From Candidatus Omnitrophota bacterium (GTDB lineage Bacteria > Omnitrophota > Gorgyraeia > Zapsychrales > Zapsychraceae), in the NCBI GenBank assembly GCA_016931055.1, contig JAFGFL010000060.1:1-35064 (forward strand): 35,064 nt of DNA, read 5' to 3'. Below are positions 6,279 to 14,746 of the stretch, in pieces. Position 1 is the stretch's first letter. Every line of letters begins with the position of its first letter. The translations under genes and the position numbers were made by a program. The notes under the pieces are model-generated. The model was not told the DNA's origin. It did no database searches and was given only the letters and a program-made list of their open reading frames with translations.

Positions 6279-7154
6279 ATGCCACGGAAAAGATCTTCTA
6301 AAGAAGAACTTGTTCCTCTTTTAAGAGGGACATTCAATTCGTTTTTTACCCATCCAATAATATTATTTCCGTTTATAACCATTGCTTTTATACAGATTTT
6401 GGTCCTGGAAATACTCTATTTTTCGCCAAGGTTTCCATTATCCGCTTTTTTTAATCCCATAATTCAAACGCTTTGGGGAGAGGCATTTATTCACTATCCG
6501 AACAATTTTATCATTCTTCCTAAATTATTCCGAAATGCCCAATTGTCCCTATACCTTTTTGTCAGCAGTTTTCTTATCGCGGTAGCCATTTCGATTATTT
6601 CCGCCATCAACGACAACCGGAAGATAAAATTTTCAAAAGCCTGCCGGGATGTTTTGTCTCAATATGTCCATGTTTTTATCGCGGCTCTTTTAACCTTGGG
6701 CGTCTTTTGGGGGTTCTTTAGGGCATACAACTTGCTTGTTGTTCGCGTCCTGCAAATCAAATCTGCTGAAGGCATTTTCCCTGTGATTAAGACTATTGTC
6801 ATTGAAGGGGCCCCGTATTTTAATCTCATCATAGGGGCGTTGGTGACCACGCTTTTTGCGTTTGTGTTGCCGCTGATTGTGATTGATAAGAGAAAAATAT
6901 TTTCTGCGGTCCTGTTGAATTTCAGATACCTTTGGGGGTCCTTTTGGCTTGTTGCCGCCCTTGTTGTTGCGCCTGTCCTGCTTTATGTGCCGGTGCTCAT
7001 GCTGCGCGGGAACGCCGCCGGCATTGCGCAGGCAACGTTTCCGGAGGCGGGCGCGCTGATCCTCGCGGCAGGCATATTGGTCACCATGTTCATTGACGCG
7101 ATGATTTATACGGCTATTACGATGTTTTATCTGTTAAAGAAAGAATCGGCATGA
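6279..7154 (+). CDS. Six-helix integral membrane protein, function unknown
   Basis: The 291-residue protein begins with a basic cytoplasmic segment (MPRKRSSKEE) and has about six hydrophobic helices, near residues 26-48, 89-110, 129-150, 178-202, 221-241 and 257-285. I do not recognise a family and see no catalytic motif. It is the first gene of a tightly overlapped operon: its stop overlaps the next start by ATGA, and the TPR protein, histidine kinase and sigma-54 activator follow. The kinase has no membrane part of its own, so this protein may supply the membrane side of signal detection, or may handle the envelope component whose state is sensed. That role is inference from operon context. 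Confidence 0.8.
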   Translation: MPRKRSSKEELVPLLRGTFNSFFTHPIILFPFITIAFIQILVLEILYFSPRFPLSAFFNPIIQTLWGEAFIHYPNNFIILPKLFRNAQLSLYLFVSSFLIAVAISIISAINDNRKIKFSKACRDVLSQYVHVFIAALLTLGVFWGFFRAYNLLVVRVLQIKSAEGIFPVIKTIVIEGAPYFNLIIGALVTTLFAFVLPLIVIDKRKIFSAVLLNFRYLWGSFWLVAALVVAPVLLYVPVLMLRGNAAGIAQATFPEAGALILAAGILVTMFIDAMIYTAITMFYLLKKESA

Positions 7155-8050
7155 AAAAAGCCTGTTTGATTTATTTGATTATTCTGGCCGGATTGTATGC
7201 GGTTTTGTCCTTGTTTGACCTCAAAGGCGATTACATTGTTGAAAAGAAAATTTGGAAGCTTTATCAGATGCAACTGGATATCGCGAAAGACCCGAGGGTG
7301 ATCCCCGATCTGACCTTTAAAAACGTTATTGACGGATATCGGAAAGTTATAGAACAGTATCGCGGTTCGCGTTTGACGCCGACCCTTTATATCCGGCTTG
7401 GGGAAGTTTATTCCCTCAAAAAGGATTATGAACAGGCGCGGAAAACGTTTCATGAGACGATAAAACGTTATCCTGATAATCACGATCTTTCAGCTCAGGC
7501 CATGTTTGAAATAGGCAAGACCTATGAGCTGGAGCAAAATTGGATTGAGGCCAGCAGGGTTTATAACGCGATCATCCGGGAATACTCTGAAACCGAGACG
7601 GCGATGTCGGTGCCGATCTACATAGCGAATTATTATAGAAACCAGAACGATTCTCAAATGACGAAAGAGGCTTATGAGGTCGCCAGGCGATATTATAAGA
7701 AAATGGCGGCTGACTATACGGACACGAAAGTCGGGTTAAACGCCTTGCGCTATCTTTCCAATTGTTATCTTGAGCAGAAAGGTTGGAATCATGCGGTTGA
7801 AACATTGGGGACTATTATTGAAAAATACGCGCAATACGGATATTTGCCGATTGACGATATGGAAAAAATGATCAAGACCATCAATATTATTAGTGCGTAT
7901 AAGATTAAAAATTACGATAAGGCGATCCTGTTATACCAGGGGATTATTGACCGGAATCCGAACCATCGCTTTAGAGGATATTTACAGAAGATGATTGACG
8001 CCTTTCAGCAATTAAAAAAAGAAGATCTCAAGGCCTCGAACCTTGAATAA
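7151..8050 (+). CDS. Membrane-anchored TPR-repeat protein
   Basis: Residues 5-22 (CLIYLIILAGLYAVLSLF) form an N-terminal signal anchor; the rest is helical with tetratricopeptide-type repeats. Clear units are around TPTLYIRLGEVYSLKKDYEQARK (about 76-98), AQAMFEIGKTYELEQNWIEAS (about 117-137), ALRYLSNCYLEQKGWNHAVE (about 196-215) and NYDKAILLYQGIIDRNPNH near the end. TPR domains bind other proteins, and the anchor places this one in the periplasm. It sits between the six-helix protein and the histidine kinase with overlapping or one-base junctions. In proteobacterial exosortase systems a TPR lipoprotein, PrsT, accompanies the PrsK/PrsR pair; this protein is positioned like an analogue, but I see no lipobox and cannot claim orthology. 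Confidence 0.85.
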   Translation: MKKACLIYLIILAGLYAVLSLFDLKGDYIVEKKIWKLYQMQLDIAKDPRVIPDLTFKNVIDGYRKVIEQYRGSRLTPTLYIRLGEVYSLKKDYEQARKTFHETIKRYPDNHDLSAQAMFEIGKTYELEQNWIEASRVYNAIIREYSETETAMSVPIYIANYYRNQNDSQMTKEAYEVARRYYKKMAADYTDTKVGLNALRYLSNCYLEQKGWNHAVETLGTIIEKYAQYGYLPIDDMEKMIKTINIISAYKIKNYDKAILLYQGIIDRNPNHRFRGYLQKMIDAFQQLKKEDLKASNLE

Positions 8051-8051
8051 G

Positions 8052-9338
8052 ATGAGCGTTTTGCAGAAGCCGATTTTTGAAGAAGGGCAGCTGACGGATC
8101 TTTTCCGTAAAATAAATGATATTTGCGGCGTTGTTGATTTTGTCGACAACACGGACAAGCTCTTTGAAATCACATTGCATAAAATTACGGCTTTATTCCG
8201 GGCGAGCCGCGGGTCTATCTTCACGCTGAGGGAAAACAGCGACGAGCTTGTCATGATTACGGCGGTCGGGGCACAGCGTCAAGAAGAGAGGGCCATGGTC
8301 AAGCGCATAGGCGGCAGCATTGTCGGCAAGGTCGCGGAACAGAAGCGGCCCATTGTTGTCGAGGACATCGGGAAAGACGGCAGGTTTGCCAATTTCAAGC
8401 CCCGCAAAAGTTATAAGACGCCTTCGTTCATTTGCGTCCCGTTGATGGTCAAGGACAATCTTTTGGGGGTCATCAACATTGCGGACAAAGAATCCGGATT
8501 GCACTTTACGACGAATGAGATGCAGCTTTTGGATTTTTTATCGAGCCAAATCGCGCTCAATTGCAGGCGGATCCAGCTTTACCAAAAGTTCGAAAAAAGC
8601 ATTAAAGAAGCCCAGAAATTGAAAGACCGGCTGGGGCGAAGAGATCAGGAAGCGGAAAATCTTAAGAAGCAAATCGACATCCAGGAAAAATTGGCCACGC
8701 TGGGGAAATTAGCCGGCGGGATCGCCCATGAATTTAATAATCCCCTGGACGGGGTCATGCGCTACACGAATTTGAGCCTTGAGCTCGTTCACGATGATGT
8801 GGTCAGAGGGTATCTTCTGGAAGTGAAACACGGGCTGGACCGCATGGCGAATATCGTCAAAAACCTTCTGGCGTGCACGCGCAGCCAGTCGATTGCGACC
8901 GAACGGGCGGATTTTAAGGAAGCGTTGGATTATGCGTTGGCAGGCTTAAAGGCGGAGATCGCGCATAAAAATATTAAAATTGAGAAGCGCATTCAGGACG
9001 ATCTTCCTTCGATCCTGGACCTGGGCATTGAAGGGGTCTTGACGAATCTTTTGCACAACGCGGCTGATGCCGTTAATAAAAACGGCACCATCAAGGTCCA
9101 GATCAGTTGTCAAAACGATGTTTTGACGATCGCTGTCAGCGATACAGGGCGGGGGATCGCAAAAGAAGATTCCGAGAAGATCTTCGAACCGTTCTTTACG
9201 ACGAAGGAAATGGACAAGGGGTGCGGCCTGGGCTTGACCATTGTGGCCGAAATCGTGAAAAGCTACGATGGGAGTATCCGTGTTGAAAGCAAGCTGAATG
9301 AGGGGTCTGTTTTTACGATCAATTTACCGGTGAAATAA
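8052..9338 (+). CDS. GAF-domain sensor histidine kinase (PrsK-like)
   Basis: The 428-residue kinase has a GAF domain (about 15-175), a short coiled coil (about 180-220), a HisKA dimerisation domain with the phospho-accepting His in GGIAHEFNNPL (about 222-232), and a HATPase domain with N box LTNLLHNAADAV, G1 box DTGRGI, F box FEPFFTTK and G2 box GCGLGLTI. There is no membrane segment, so it is cytoplasmic and must receive its signal through the GAF domain or a partner. The frame could start at a TTG at 8043; the ATG at 8052, just after the TPR stop, is preferred. Its stop overlaps the activator start by one base, so the two are almost certainly a cognate pair. The GAF-HisKA-HATPase order matches the cytoplasmic half of PrsK, whose membrane half is missing here. 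Confidence 0.93.
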   Translation: MSVLQKPIFEEGQLTDLFRKINDICGVVDFVDNTDKLFEITLHKITALFRASRGSIFTLRENSDELVMITAVGAQRQEERAMVKRIGGSIVGKVAEQKRPIVVEDIGKDGRFANFKPRKSYKTPSFICVPLMVKDNLLGVINIADKESGLHFTTNEMQLLDFLSSQIALNCRRIQLYQKFEKSIKEAQKLKDRLGRRDQEAENLKKQIDIQEKLATLGKLAGGIAHEFNNPLDGVMRYTNLSLELVHDDVVRGYLLEVKHGLDRMANIVKNLLACTRSQSIATERADFKEALDYALAGLKAEIAHKNIKIEKRIQDDLPSILDLGIEGVLTNLLHNAADAVNKNGTIKVQISCQNDVLTIAVSDTGRGIAKEDSEKIFEPFFTTKEMDKGCGLGLTIVAEIVKSYDGSIRVESKLNEGSVFTINLPVK

Positions 9339-10744
9339 TGGTCTCATGGAAGGAAATAAACAAGAAATACAACATCCTGGTGGTTGACGATGAGCCGCTC
9401 ATACGGGAGTCCCTTTATGAAATCCTGCGGATCGAAGGCTATCATGTGCAAATGGCCCCGGGAGCGCCGGAGGCCTTGAAACTCATGTCCCATAACAAGT
9501 TTGATGTGGTTGTTACAGATTATAAGCTCTCAAAAATGAGCGGGATGGAGCTTCTGGAAGCGGTAAAAAAGGATTCTCCGGAAACGGAGGTGGTCATGAT
9601 TACCGGTTACGGGTCGATTGAGACAGCCGTTGAGGCCATGAAAAAAGGCGCTCGGGATTATATTACCAAGCCGATCAATGATAATGAATTCAAGATCATC
9701 ATACAGAAAACGGTTGAGAATAAGGATATTCTTGAAGAAAACAAAACTTTGAAGGAGATGCTGGCCAGGGAACATCGCAGCGCGTTTGGAGCCATGATCG
9801 GAGCCAGCGAGAAAATGCAGAGTGTTTACCGCATCATCGATTCTGTGGCAAGCACGAACGCGACCATCCTTATTGCTGGGGAGAGCGGCACCGGGAAGGG
9901 CTTGATCGCAAAGGCGATTCATGAGAATGACAAGGCCCGTAAGGATAAACCGTTTATTGAGGTAAGCTGCGGCGCTCTTTCGGAGACTTTGCTGGAAAGC
10001 GAGCTTTTTGGACATGTTAAAGGGGCGTTTACCGGGGCGATCAAAGATAAAGAGGGGCGCTTTGAGTATGCGGACGGCGGAACAGTCTTTTTGGATGAGA
10101 TTGATGCCTTTTCATTGAACCTGCAGGTAAAGCTGCTTAGGGTATTGCAGGATGGCGTTTTTGAGCGCGTGGGGGATAATGTGACCCGCAAGACCCATGC
10201 GCGGATCATTGTGGCGACCAACCAGGTCTTGACGGATCTGGTGGAAGCCGGAAAATTCCGCGAAGACCTTTTTTATCGGGTCAATGTTATTGCGATACAG
10301 GCCCCGCCGTTACGGGATCGCAAAGATGATATTGGGCAAATTGCGGCGCATTTCCTTGAGAAATACAGCCGGATTAACAATAAAAAGGTTGATAAGCTAT
10401 CGGATGAAGTTATCGAGATATTCCGGTCATATTATTGGCCGGGAAACGTGAGGGAATTGGAGAATGCAATCGAGGGGGCTGTGATCATGGCCAAAACCGA
10501 GACGGTCCATAAGGATGATATCCCCAATATCTCAAAATTTATCTATGAAGGGATTGCAGATTTTAGCGAAAAAACGCTAAAAAAAGCGGTTGAAGAACCG
10601 GAACGCGAGCATATCATCTCCGTTCTTAATGATTGCAATTGGAACAGGAACAGGGCGGCGGAGGTCCTAGGGGTCAACCGGACGACGCTTTATAATAAGA
10701 TGAAAAAGTACAATATTTTTGGAAACGCCAAGAGGTCCGAATGA
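9338..10744 (+). CDS. Sigma-54-dependent response regulator (NtrC family, PrsR-like)
   Basis: The 468-residue protein has three intact domains. The receiver (8-125) has the acidic pair VVDDEP and phosphorylation site Asp61 in VVVTDYKLS. The AAA+ domain (about 150-385) has Walker A GESGTGKG (181-188), the GAFTGA loop that touches sigma-54 (229-234), Walker B TVFLDEID (249-256) and the later YYWPGNVRELEN region. A Fis-type helix-turn-helix ends the protein (NRNRAAEVLGVNRTTLYNKM). With GAFTGA intact it should remodel sigma-54 polymerase at a -24/-12 promoter. The only such promoter I see in the window is the PEP-CTERM one at 4749, beyond the terminator upstream of this operon, so this is its best candidate regulator. 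PrsR performs that job in other exosortase systems; orthology needs a tree. Confidence 0.96.
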   Translation: MVSWKEINKKYNILVVDDEPLIRESLYEILRIEGYHVQMAPGAPEALKLMSHNKFDVVVTDYKLSKMSGMELLEAVKKDSPETEVVMITGYGSIETAVEAMKKGARDYITKPINDNEFKIIIQKTVENKDILEENKTLKEMLAREHRSAFGAMIGASEKMQSVYRIIDSVASTNATILIAGESGTGKGLIAKAIHENDKARKDKPFIEVSCGALSETLLESELFGHVKGAFTGAIKDKEGRFEYADGGTVFLDEIDAFSLNLQVKLLRVLQDGVFERVGDNVTRKTHARIIVATNQVLTDLVEAGKFREDLFYRVNVIAIQAPPLRDRKDDIGQIAAHFLEKYSRINNKKVDKLSDEVIEIFRSYYWPGNVRELENAIEGAVIMAKTETVHKDDIPNISKFIYEGIADFSEKTLKKAVEEPEREHIISVLNDCNWNRNRAAEVLGVNRTTLYNKMKKYNIFGNAKRSE

Positions 10745-11763
10745 ATCCGGAAGAATTAAAAAAATTAGCGCGTCAGGTCATCGATAAGGAGAAGTGGTGG
10801 GATATGCTTTCCCATTTTATCGATGTTCTGCGCATGAACATCTATGTGATTGATGCCCAGGGGGGTATGATTCTGCCTCCCGAAAGAACGCGATATGGCG
10901 GACGCCTGTTGACCGATCGGCACCTGAAGTTTGACCTTGCGGATGATTCGATCAATCTGGATAAACAGTTTGAGAAATATGGGGCGTATCTTGAGTCGTA
11001 CAACCGGTATGGCTTAAACAGTTTCGCGATTCCCATTAGAATTGACAATGAGCGAGTTATCGCGTATCTCGTTATCGGACCTGTCATTTTAAACAAACGC
11101 CTTTCAGCTTCAGAGTATGAAGAAATGGCGGAAGAATATGGGGCCGATAAGGGGGAGCTTTTAAATGAGCTTGGGGGAGTTCGCGTCCTTTCTAATATCA
11201 TGGTTAATTCGATTTTAGACCTGCTTTCGGAAATCGTTCGCGATAATGTTGAGCTGAGTTTGAGGAAAAGCGAGCTCAATAAGATAAAATCGGAAATGGG
11301 GGTTTTATCGGAGGAATTCAGCGAGACGGCCCAGGAGATCTACTCGGCTGTCTATCTGGATGGGCTCTTGGCGACACTTTTAGATGTCGCGTTAAAGATG
11401 ACGAACGCGGAATGCGGGTCTATTATGGTTAAAGACCCGAAAGCCGATGGGATGACCATTAAAGCATCGCGCGGGCTAGACCTTCAAAAGATTCATGGGG
11501 TGACGGTAAAAATGGGTGAGGGAGTAGCGGGTATCGCGGCCCAGGAAAACACTCCTTTTATTATCCATGGAACGGAAGGGGATAACCGCATCAAACCTTT
11601 CTTAAAACGTCCGGACATTAAAGAGGCCCTGGTCATGCCTTTGCATGATAAGGATCACGTGTTCGGGGTCTTAAATCTTCACACCAAAAGAGAGGGTGGA
11701 AAGATTGAAGGCAATATCAATAACCTGCAGTATCTTTCCAAACTTCTTTCTTCAGCGATATAA
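10741..11763 (+). CDS. PocR-like and GAF domain sensory protein
   Basis: The start overlaps the activator stop by ATGA, so it is the last gene of the same operon. Residues 15-165 resemble a PocR-type ligand-binding domain (MLSHFIDVLRMNIYVIDAQG near the start, AIPIRIDNERVIAYLVIGPVIL in the core). A helical linker follows (about 175-205), then a GAF domain from about 205 to the end (LATLLDVALKMTNAECGSIMV, GEGVAGIAAQENTPFI, ALVMPLHDKDHVFGVLNLHTK). No output domain is present: no kinase, cyclase or DNA-binding motif. It is probably a soluble accessory sensor that modulates the kinase or activator. PocR domains classically bind small molecules such as hydrocarbon derivatives; the usual cysteines are absent here, so the ligand is unknown. 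Confidence 0.82.
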   Translation: MNPEELKKLARQVIDKEKWWDMLSHFIDVLRMNIYVIDAQGGMILPPERTRYGGRLLTDRHLKFDLADDSINLDKQFEKYGAYLESYNRYGLNSFAIPIRIDNERVIAYLVIGPVILNKRLSASEYEEMAEEYGADKGELLNELGGVRVLSNIMVNSILDLLSEIVRDNVELSLRKSELNKIKSEMGVLSEEFSETAQEIYSAVYLDGLLATLLDVALKMTNAECGSIMVKDPKADGMTIKASRGLDLQKIHGVTVKMGEGVAGIAAQENTPFIIHGTEGDNRIKPFLKRPDIKEALVMPLHDKDHVFGVLNLHTKREGGKIEGNINNLQYLSKLLSSAI

Positions 11764-11889
11764 ATCGAAACGCCACAAGATAATCAGCCGCAAGACACAT
11801 GAGCCGTCGTCATTCAGAATGATGGAGTTTAAACATTAAGGGCGATCGTATTAGTTCTATGAAAATCAGAAGGATGGAGGTCTTAGAAT

Positions 11890-11913
11890 AATTGAAATTA
11901 TTCCTTTTCAATT
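11890..11913 (+). terminator. Possible weak terminator after the two-component operon
   Basis: AATTGAAA (11890-11897) pairs with TTTCAATT (11906-11913) across an 8-base loop, followed by a short T-run. The stem is entirely A/T-rich apart from one G-C pair, so termination would be weak. Confidence 0.35.
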
Positions 11914-11930
11914 TTAACGCATATATTATA

Positions 11931-11980
11931 ATAAGCATATGCTCATATTAACATCATGTTTAATATGAGCATATGCTTAT
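11931..11980. promoter_or_regulatory. 21-bp inverted repeat operator upstream of the DUF134 gene
   Basis: Positions 11931-11951 and 11960-11980 are perfect inverted copies of 21 bases around an 8-base loop. Each arm holds the smaller palindrome AGCATATGCT, so four half-sites are present. A TATAAT at 11978-11983 overlaps the right arm and would start transcription near 11990, 29 bases before the DUF134 start codon. A DNA-binding protein sitting here would block that promoter, which suggests autoregulation by the DUF134 protein. Confidence 0.7.
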
Positions 11981-12018
11981 AATAAATGACGGTTTAAAAT
12001 GGGCCCTAAAAGTTAACA

Positions 12019-12444
12019 ATGGAAAAAGGCAGACGGAAAAAAATACGGTATATCCAGAAGATGCCGGTCATCGGGCAGTTCAGCCCGCGCGGCAAGCCCG
12101 GCCGCCCGGATGAAATTGAGCTCAAAATCGATGAATATGAGGCGATCAAATTGGCAGATTTCCAGGGATATGACCAGACTGAAGGAGCCATGGCGATGGG
12201 GATCTCCCGCCCAAGTTTTGGGCGTATTCTGCGTGCCGGCCGTAAGATTGTTGCCAATGCCCTGGTCAACGGGAAGATTATCAAGATTCGCACCAGTAAT
12301 GTTCAGGTCGGTGTGCGACAAAGGAACTTCCCCATCAAAGATCGTGGCGCAAATGAAACATCAACACTGCTGTCCCAATTGAGAGAAGAAGCATTACGCC
12401 GCAGTATTACCAAATTTTCCCGCGTACAAACGACAAAGAAGTAG
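12019..12444 (+). CDS. DUF134 family DNA-binding protein
   Basis: The 141-residue protein shows the DUF134 layout: a basic N-terminus leading to GKPGRPDEIELKIDEYEAIK (25-44), then a helix-turn-helix resembling a sigma-factor region 4 fold (LADFQGYDQTEGAMAMGISRPSFGRIL, about 45-71) and the helix RAGRKIVANALVNGKIIKI. Residues from about 95 on are a less conserved tail rich in charged residues. DUF134 proteins are predicted DNA-binding regulators, often near genes for metal-cluster or Mrp/NifX-type proteins; no such neighbour is visible here. No Shine-Dalgarno is evident. The large inverted repeat 40-90 bases upstream is the obvious binding site. The long gap on its other side makes it a single-gene unit. 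Confidence 0.88.
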   Translation: MEKGRRKKIRYIQKMPVIGQFSPRGKPGRPDEIELKIDEYEAIKLADFQGYDQTEGAMAMGISRPSFGRILRAGRKIVANALVNGKIIKIRTSNVQVGVRQRNFPIKDRGANETSTLLSQLREEALRRSITKFSRVQTTKK

Positions 12445-12926
12445 TCAAAACCCAGGCATATTCTAAATACATATCAAAATATGACAAATTGTCAAATTTC
12501 GACAACTACCTATAATATATGTTATGTTAAGTAGAATATATATGGATATTTGGCGCAATTGATTGAAACCACGTCAATTAATGAGTTTTTAAATTGTCTT
12601 GTGGAAAACTTCATGTAGAGTTACTTCTTTTATAAATAAATATGAACGGATGACAGGAATGATGTAGAATTTGCCATTTGATATAACGGATTATGAATCT
12701 ATGAAGGATGGCAACATTCTTTCCCTATTTAGAATGTTTCATAACAAAAAGTACAGGAAGGGCTAAAAATTTCATGCGAGAGCGTAAAGGTATTAAATAT
12801 GTGGGAAAATTGAGACAAAAAAAACAATAATGAAGAAATGAACAGTTATTTCTGTGCCTAAATACCTCCTCCCTATTGATTGTTGATAAAATAAGGCAGG
12901 GGCGTGTTGCAATACGCCCCAGCATA
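12445..12926. other. 482-bp AT-rich intergenic region without genes
   Basis: I found no convincing reading frame, tRNA or conserved RNA. It separates two convergent units, DUF134 and the minus-strand flavin-binding gene. Apart from the hairpin at 12899-12920 and a 5-bp TTGTC/GACAA stem near 12490, it appears to be AT-rich spacer. Confidence 0.6.
12899..12920 (-). terminator. Hairpin terminator of the minus-strand cyclophilin-XdhC operon
   Basis: GGGGCGT (12899-12905) pairs with ACGCCCC (12914-12920) around an 8-base loop, a GC-rich stem starting seven bases beyond the stop of the flavin-binding gene. On the minus strand it is followed by a T-rich stretch (TGCCTTATTTTATC). The T-tract is interrupted, so efficiency is uncertain. 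Confidence 0.6.
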
Positions 12927-13334
12927 TTAGAATTCGATTCTTTCTGGCTCTTTCTGATGCGGTGTCATGGCTTCAACCTCATTAATGTCAACAACCATCA
13001 GGATGAAATTCTTGTCTTGGGGGCCTCCAAAATACTGTTTTAACATCGGGATATTATTCCAGAGGATTTCCTTTTTATCGATATCATCGCTTATTGTTGC
13101 CGTGCCGGCAATACGGCAATACCACATTTTCCGGTCAACAAAACAAAGTTCAACCTGGGGGTTTGCCTTGGCCTGCGGGATCGTTCTGGAGCGTTGCAGC
13201 AAGGCAATCAAAAGCTGGTTTTCGTCCGATAAATACGGCATCATAGGCCTGACACGCGGCTGCTTGCCTTCCGTAGTAGCCAGGAAACAAAACCCGGCAT
13301 CCCTGATCAGATCAACAACTTCCTCTTTGGTCAT
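12927..13334 (-). CDS. Pyridoxamine 5'-phosphate oxidase-family flavin-binding protein
   Basis: The 135-residue split-barrel protein starts MTKEEVVDLIRDAGFCFLATTEGKQPRVRPMMPY, the standard beginning of small PNPOx-like proteins (general stress protein 26 type), where the FLAT(T)-x-PRVRP strand contributes to FMN or F420 binding. The middle LLIALLQRSRTIPQAKANPQVELCFVD and the later YCRIAGTATI strand complete the barrel. Such proteins bind flavin or haem and are usually oxidoreductases of unknown substrate. A good ribosome site (AGGAGT) stands eight bases before the ATG. It is the last gene of the minus-strand unit after XdhC, with a 35-base gap. Confidence 0.9.
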   Translation of the reverse strand: MTKEEVVDLIRDAGFCFLATTEGKQPRVRPMMPYLSDENQLLIALLQRSRTIPQAKANPQVELCFVDRKMWYCRIAGTATISDDIDKKEILWNNIPMLKQYFGGPQDKNFILMVVDINEVEAMTPHQKEPERIEF

Positions 13335-13369
13335 ACTATTACTCCTTTAAGGAAATAAATTGTGATGTA

Positions 13370-14173
13370 TTAATGTTTATCCTTGAATTTATCGCCTCCA
13401 ATATAACTCCGGTTGCTCACAGACACCAGTTCCGCTGCTATGGAAACAGCGATCTCTTCCGGCGTTTGGCCTCCGATGTCGATCCCGGCCGGGATATGGA
13501 TCCTCTTGATATATTTGGACGGGATGCGCATGCTCTTGAGCTGGCTAATTAATTTCATTCTTTTTGGCCGGCTGGAGATGACCCCAAGATATCCGGCATC
13601 GGACCTGACTACGGTTTTAACACAGTCAAAATCATGTTCATGCCCCTGGGTCATGATCATGATTTCCGTATTTTTATCTATGGGGATTCCTGATAACTCT
13701 TTCGCATGATTGCCAACGATGATCCTATCCACATGCGGAAAACGGTTCTTGTTAGCCAATGGTTTGCGGTCATCAATGATGGTTACTTTGTAATTGAGTA
13801 TTTTCGCGATGACCGAAAGCGGCAAGGCGATATGGCCGGCCCCGCAGATGATCAATTGCTTCTTGGCCGAAAAAGGCTCGATAAAAACCTTCATTTGGCC
13901 GCCGCAGACCGGCTGGTCCTTCCTGCCGAACAGGTCATAAGTGACTAAGGCTGGTTTTGCTGTGCGGATGGCCTTCAGGCACTCTTTTCGGGCCTTTTCC
14001 TCGATGCGGCCCCCTCCTATTGAACCGAACAGGGAACCGTCTTGCAGAACTACCATTTTTGCGCCAGGTTTACGGGGGGTCCCGATTTTGGTCGTTTCAA
14101 CAACAGTGGCAAAGGCGTATTTCTGGCCTTTTTCAGAGGCTTCCAGGGCTTTTGTGAGCAAATCAGGGTCCAT
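13370..14173 (-). CDS. xdhC: XdhC/CoxI family protein, molybdenum hydroxylase maturation factor
   Basis: XdhC proteins bind molybdenum cofactor, protect it during sulfuration and pass it to xanthine dehydrogenase-type enzymes. The N-terminal CoxI domain is clear (FATVVETTKIGTPRKPGAKMVV at 21-42, GSIGGGRIEEKA at 50-61, CGGQMKVFIEPF at 90-101). The C-terminal XdhC domain is a Rossmann fold (LIICGAGHIALPLSVIAKIL at 107-126, IIDDR at 132-136, MTQGHEHDFDCV and GVISSRPKRM later). Length 267 is normal. It lies in the operon with a secreted cyclophilin and a PNPOx-like protein, about 3 kb from the molybdenum hydroxylase genes it presumably serves. The symbol is by family, not orthology. Confidence 0.93.
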   Translation of the reverse strand: MDPDLLTKALEASEKGQKYAFATVVETTKIGTPRKPGAKMVVLQDGSLFGSIGGGRIEEKARKECLKAIRTAKPALVTYDLFGRKDQPVCGGQMKVFIEPFSAKKQLIICGAGHIALPLSVIAKILNYKVTIIDDRKPLANKNRFPHVDRIIVGNHAKELSGIPIDKNTEIMIMTQGHEHDFDCVKTVVRSDAGYLGVISSRPKRMKLISQLKSMRIPSKYIKRIHIPAGIDIGGQTPEEIAVSIAAELVSVSNRSYIGGDKFKDKH

Positions 14174-14197
14174 ATAAAGAGATAAAACTTCTGGCAG

Positions 14198-14743
14198 CTA
14201 TTCTTCCGAACCCGATAGATAAGCCCTGATGATCGTTTGATCTTCAAGGGGCTTATTGTTATCGGCGTTTACGCTGACATTTTCAATTTTTTTAACGATG
14301 TCGTAGCCGCTGATGACTTCACCGAAAATCGTGTGTTTCATGTTCAGCCATGGGGTCAAAACGGTTGTGATGAAGAACTGGCTGCCGTTTGTGTTTGGCC
14401 CCGCATTGGCCATGGCCAGAAGGCCTTCCCGGTCAAATGCCAGATCAGGAGTGACCTCATCCTCAAAATTCCCGCCCCAAAGGCTTTCCCCGCCCATTCC
14501 GGTTCCTGTAGGGTCTCCTCCCTGGATCATAAAGTCTTTGATGACCCGGTGGAAGATGATCCCGTCATAATAGCCTTTTTCGACTAATCCGATAAAGTTT
14601 TCGCAAGTCTTAGGGGCAATTTCGGTGAATAACTGCAGTTCGATCTTGCCTTGATTTGTTTCAAGCACGACGATTCTTGAAGCATAGGCGCTGGAAGTTA
14701 ATAGTAAGACGAATAGAAAAATTCCTAAGGTTTTAAATGACAT
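14198..14743 (-). CDS. Secreted peptidyl-prolyl cis-trans isomerase, cyclophilin type
   Basis: A cleavable signal peptide (residues 1-21, ending SSAYA-SR) directs the protein to the periplasm. The cyclophilin core follows: [26 protein letters not shown], the active-site block [14 protein letters not shown] (Arg and Gln), the [10 protein letters not shown] block, and the [12 protein letters not shown] block near the end. The enzyme interconverts prolyl peptide bonds during folding of exported proteins. At 181 residues it is a single-domain cyclophilin. It starts three bases after the coiled-coil gene, with AAGGAATAAGAA before the ATG, so the two are co-transcribed. Its periplasmic location fits an organism that exports many cell-envelope proteins. 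Confidence 0.95.
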   Translation of the reverse strand: MSFKTLGIFLFVLLLTSSAYASRIVVLETNQGKIELQLFTEIAPKTCENFIGLVEKGYYDGIIFHRVIKDFMIQGGDPTGTGMGGESLWGGNFEDEVTPDLAFDREGLLAMANAGPNTNGSQFFITTVLTPWLNMKHTIFGEVISGYDIVKKIENVSVNADNNKPLEDQTIIRAYLSGSEE

Positions 14744-14746
14744 TTC

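Noticed and set aside
12541-12575. Possible second sigma-54 site at TTGGCGC
   Set aside because: The base pair GC at -12 is missing at the required ten-base spacing.
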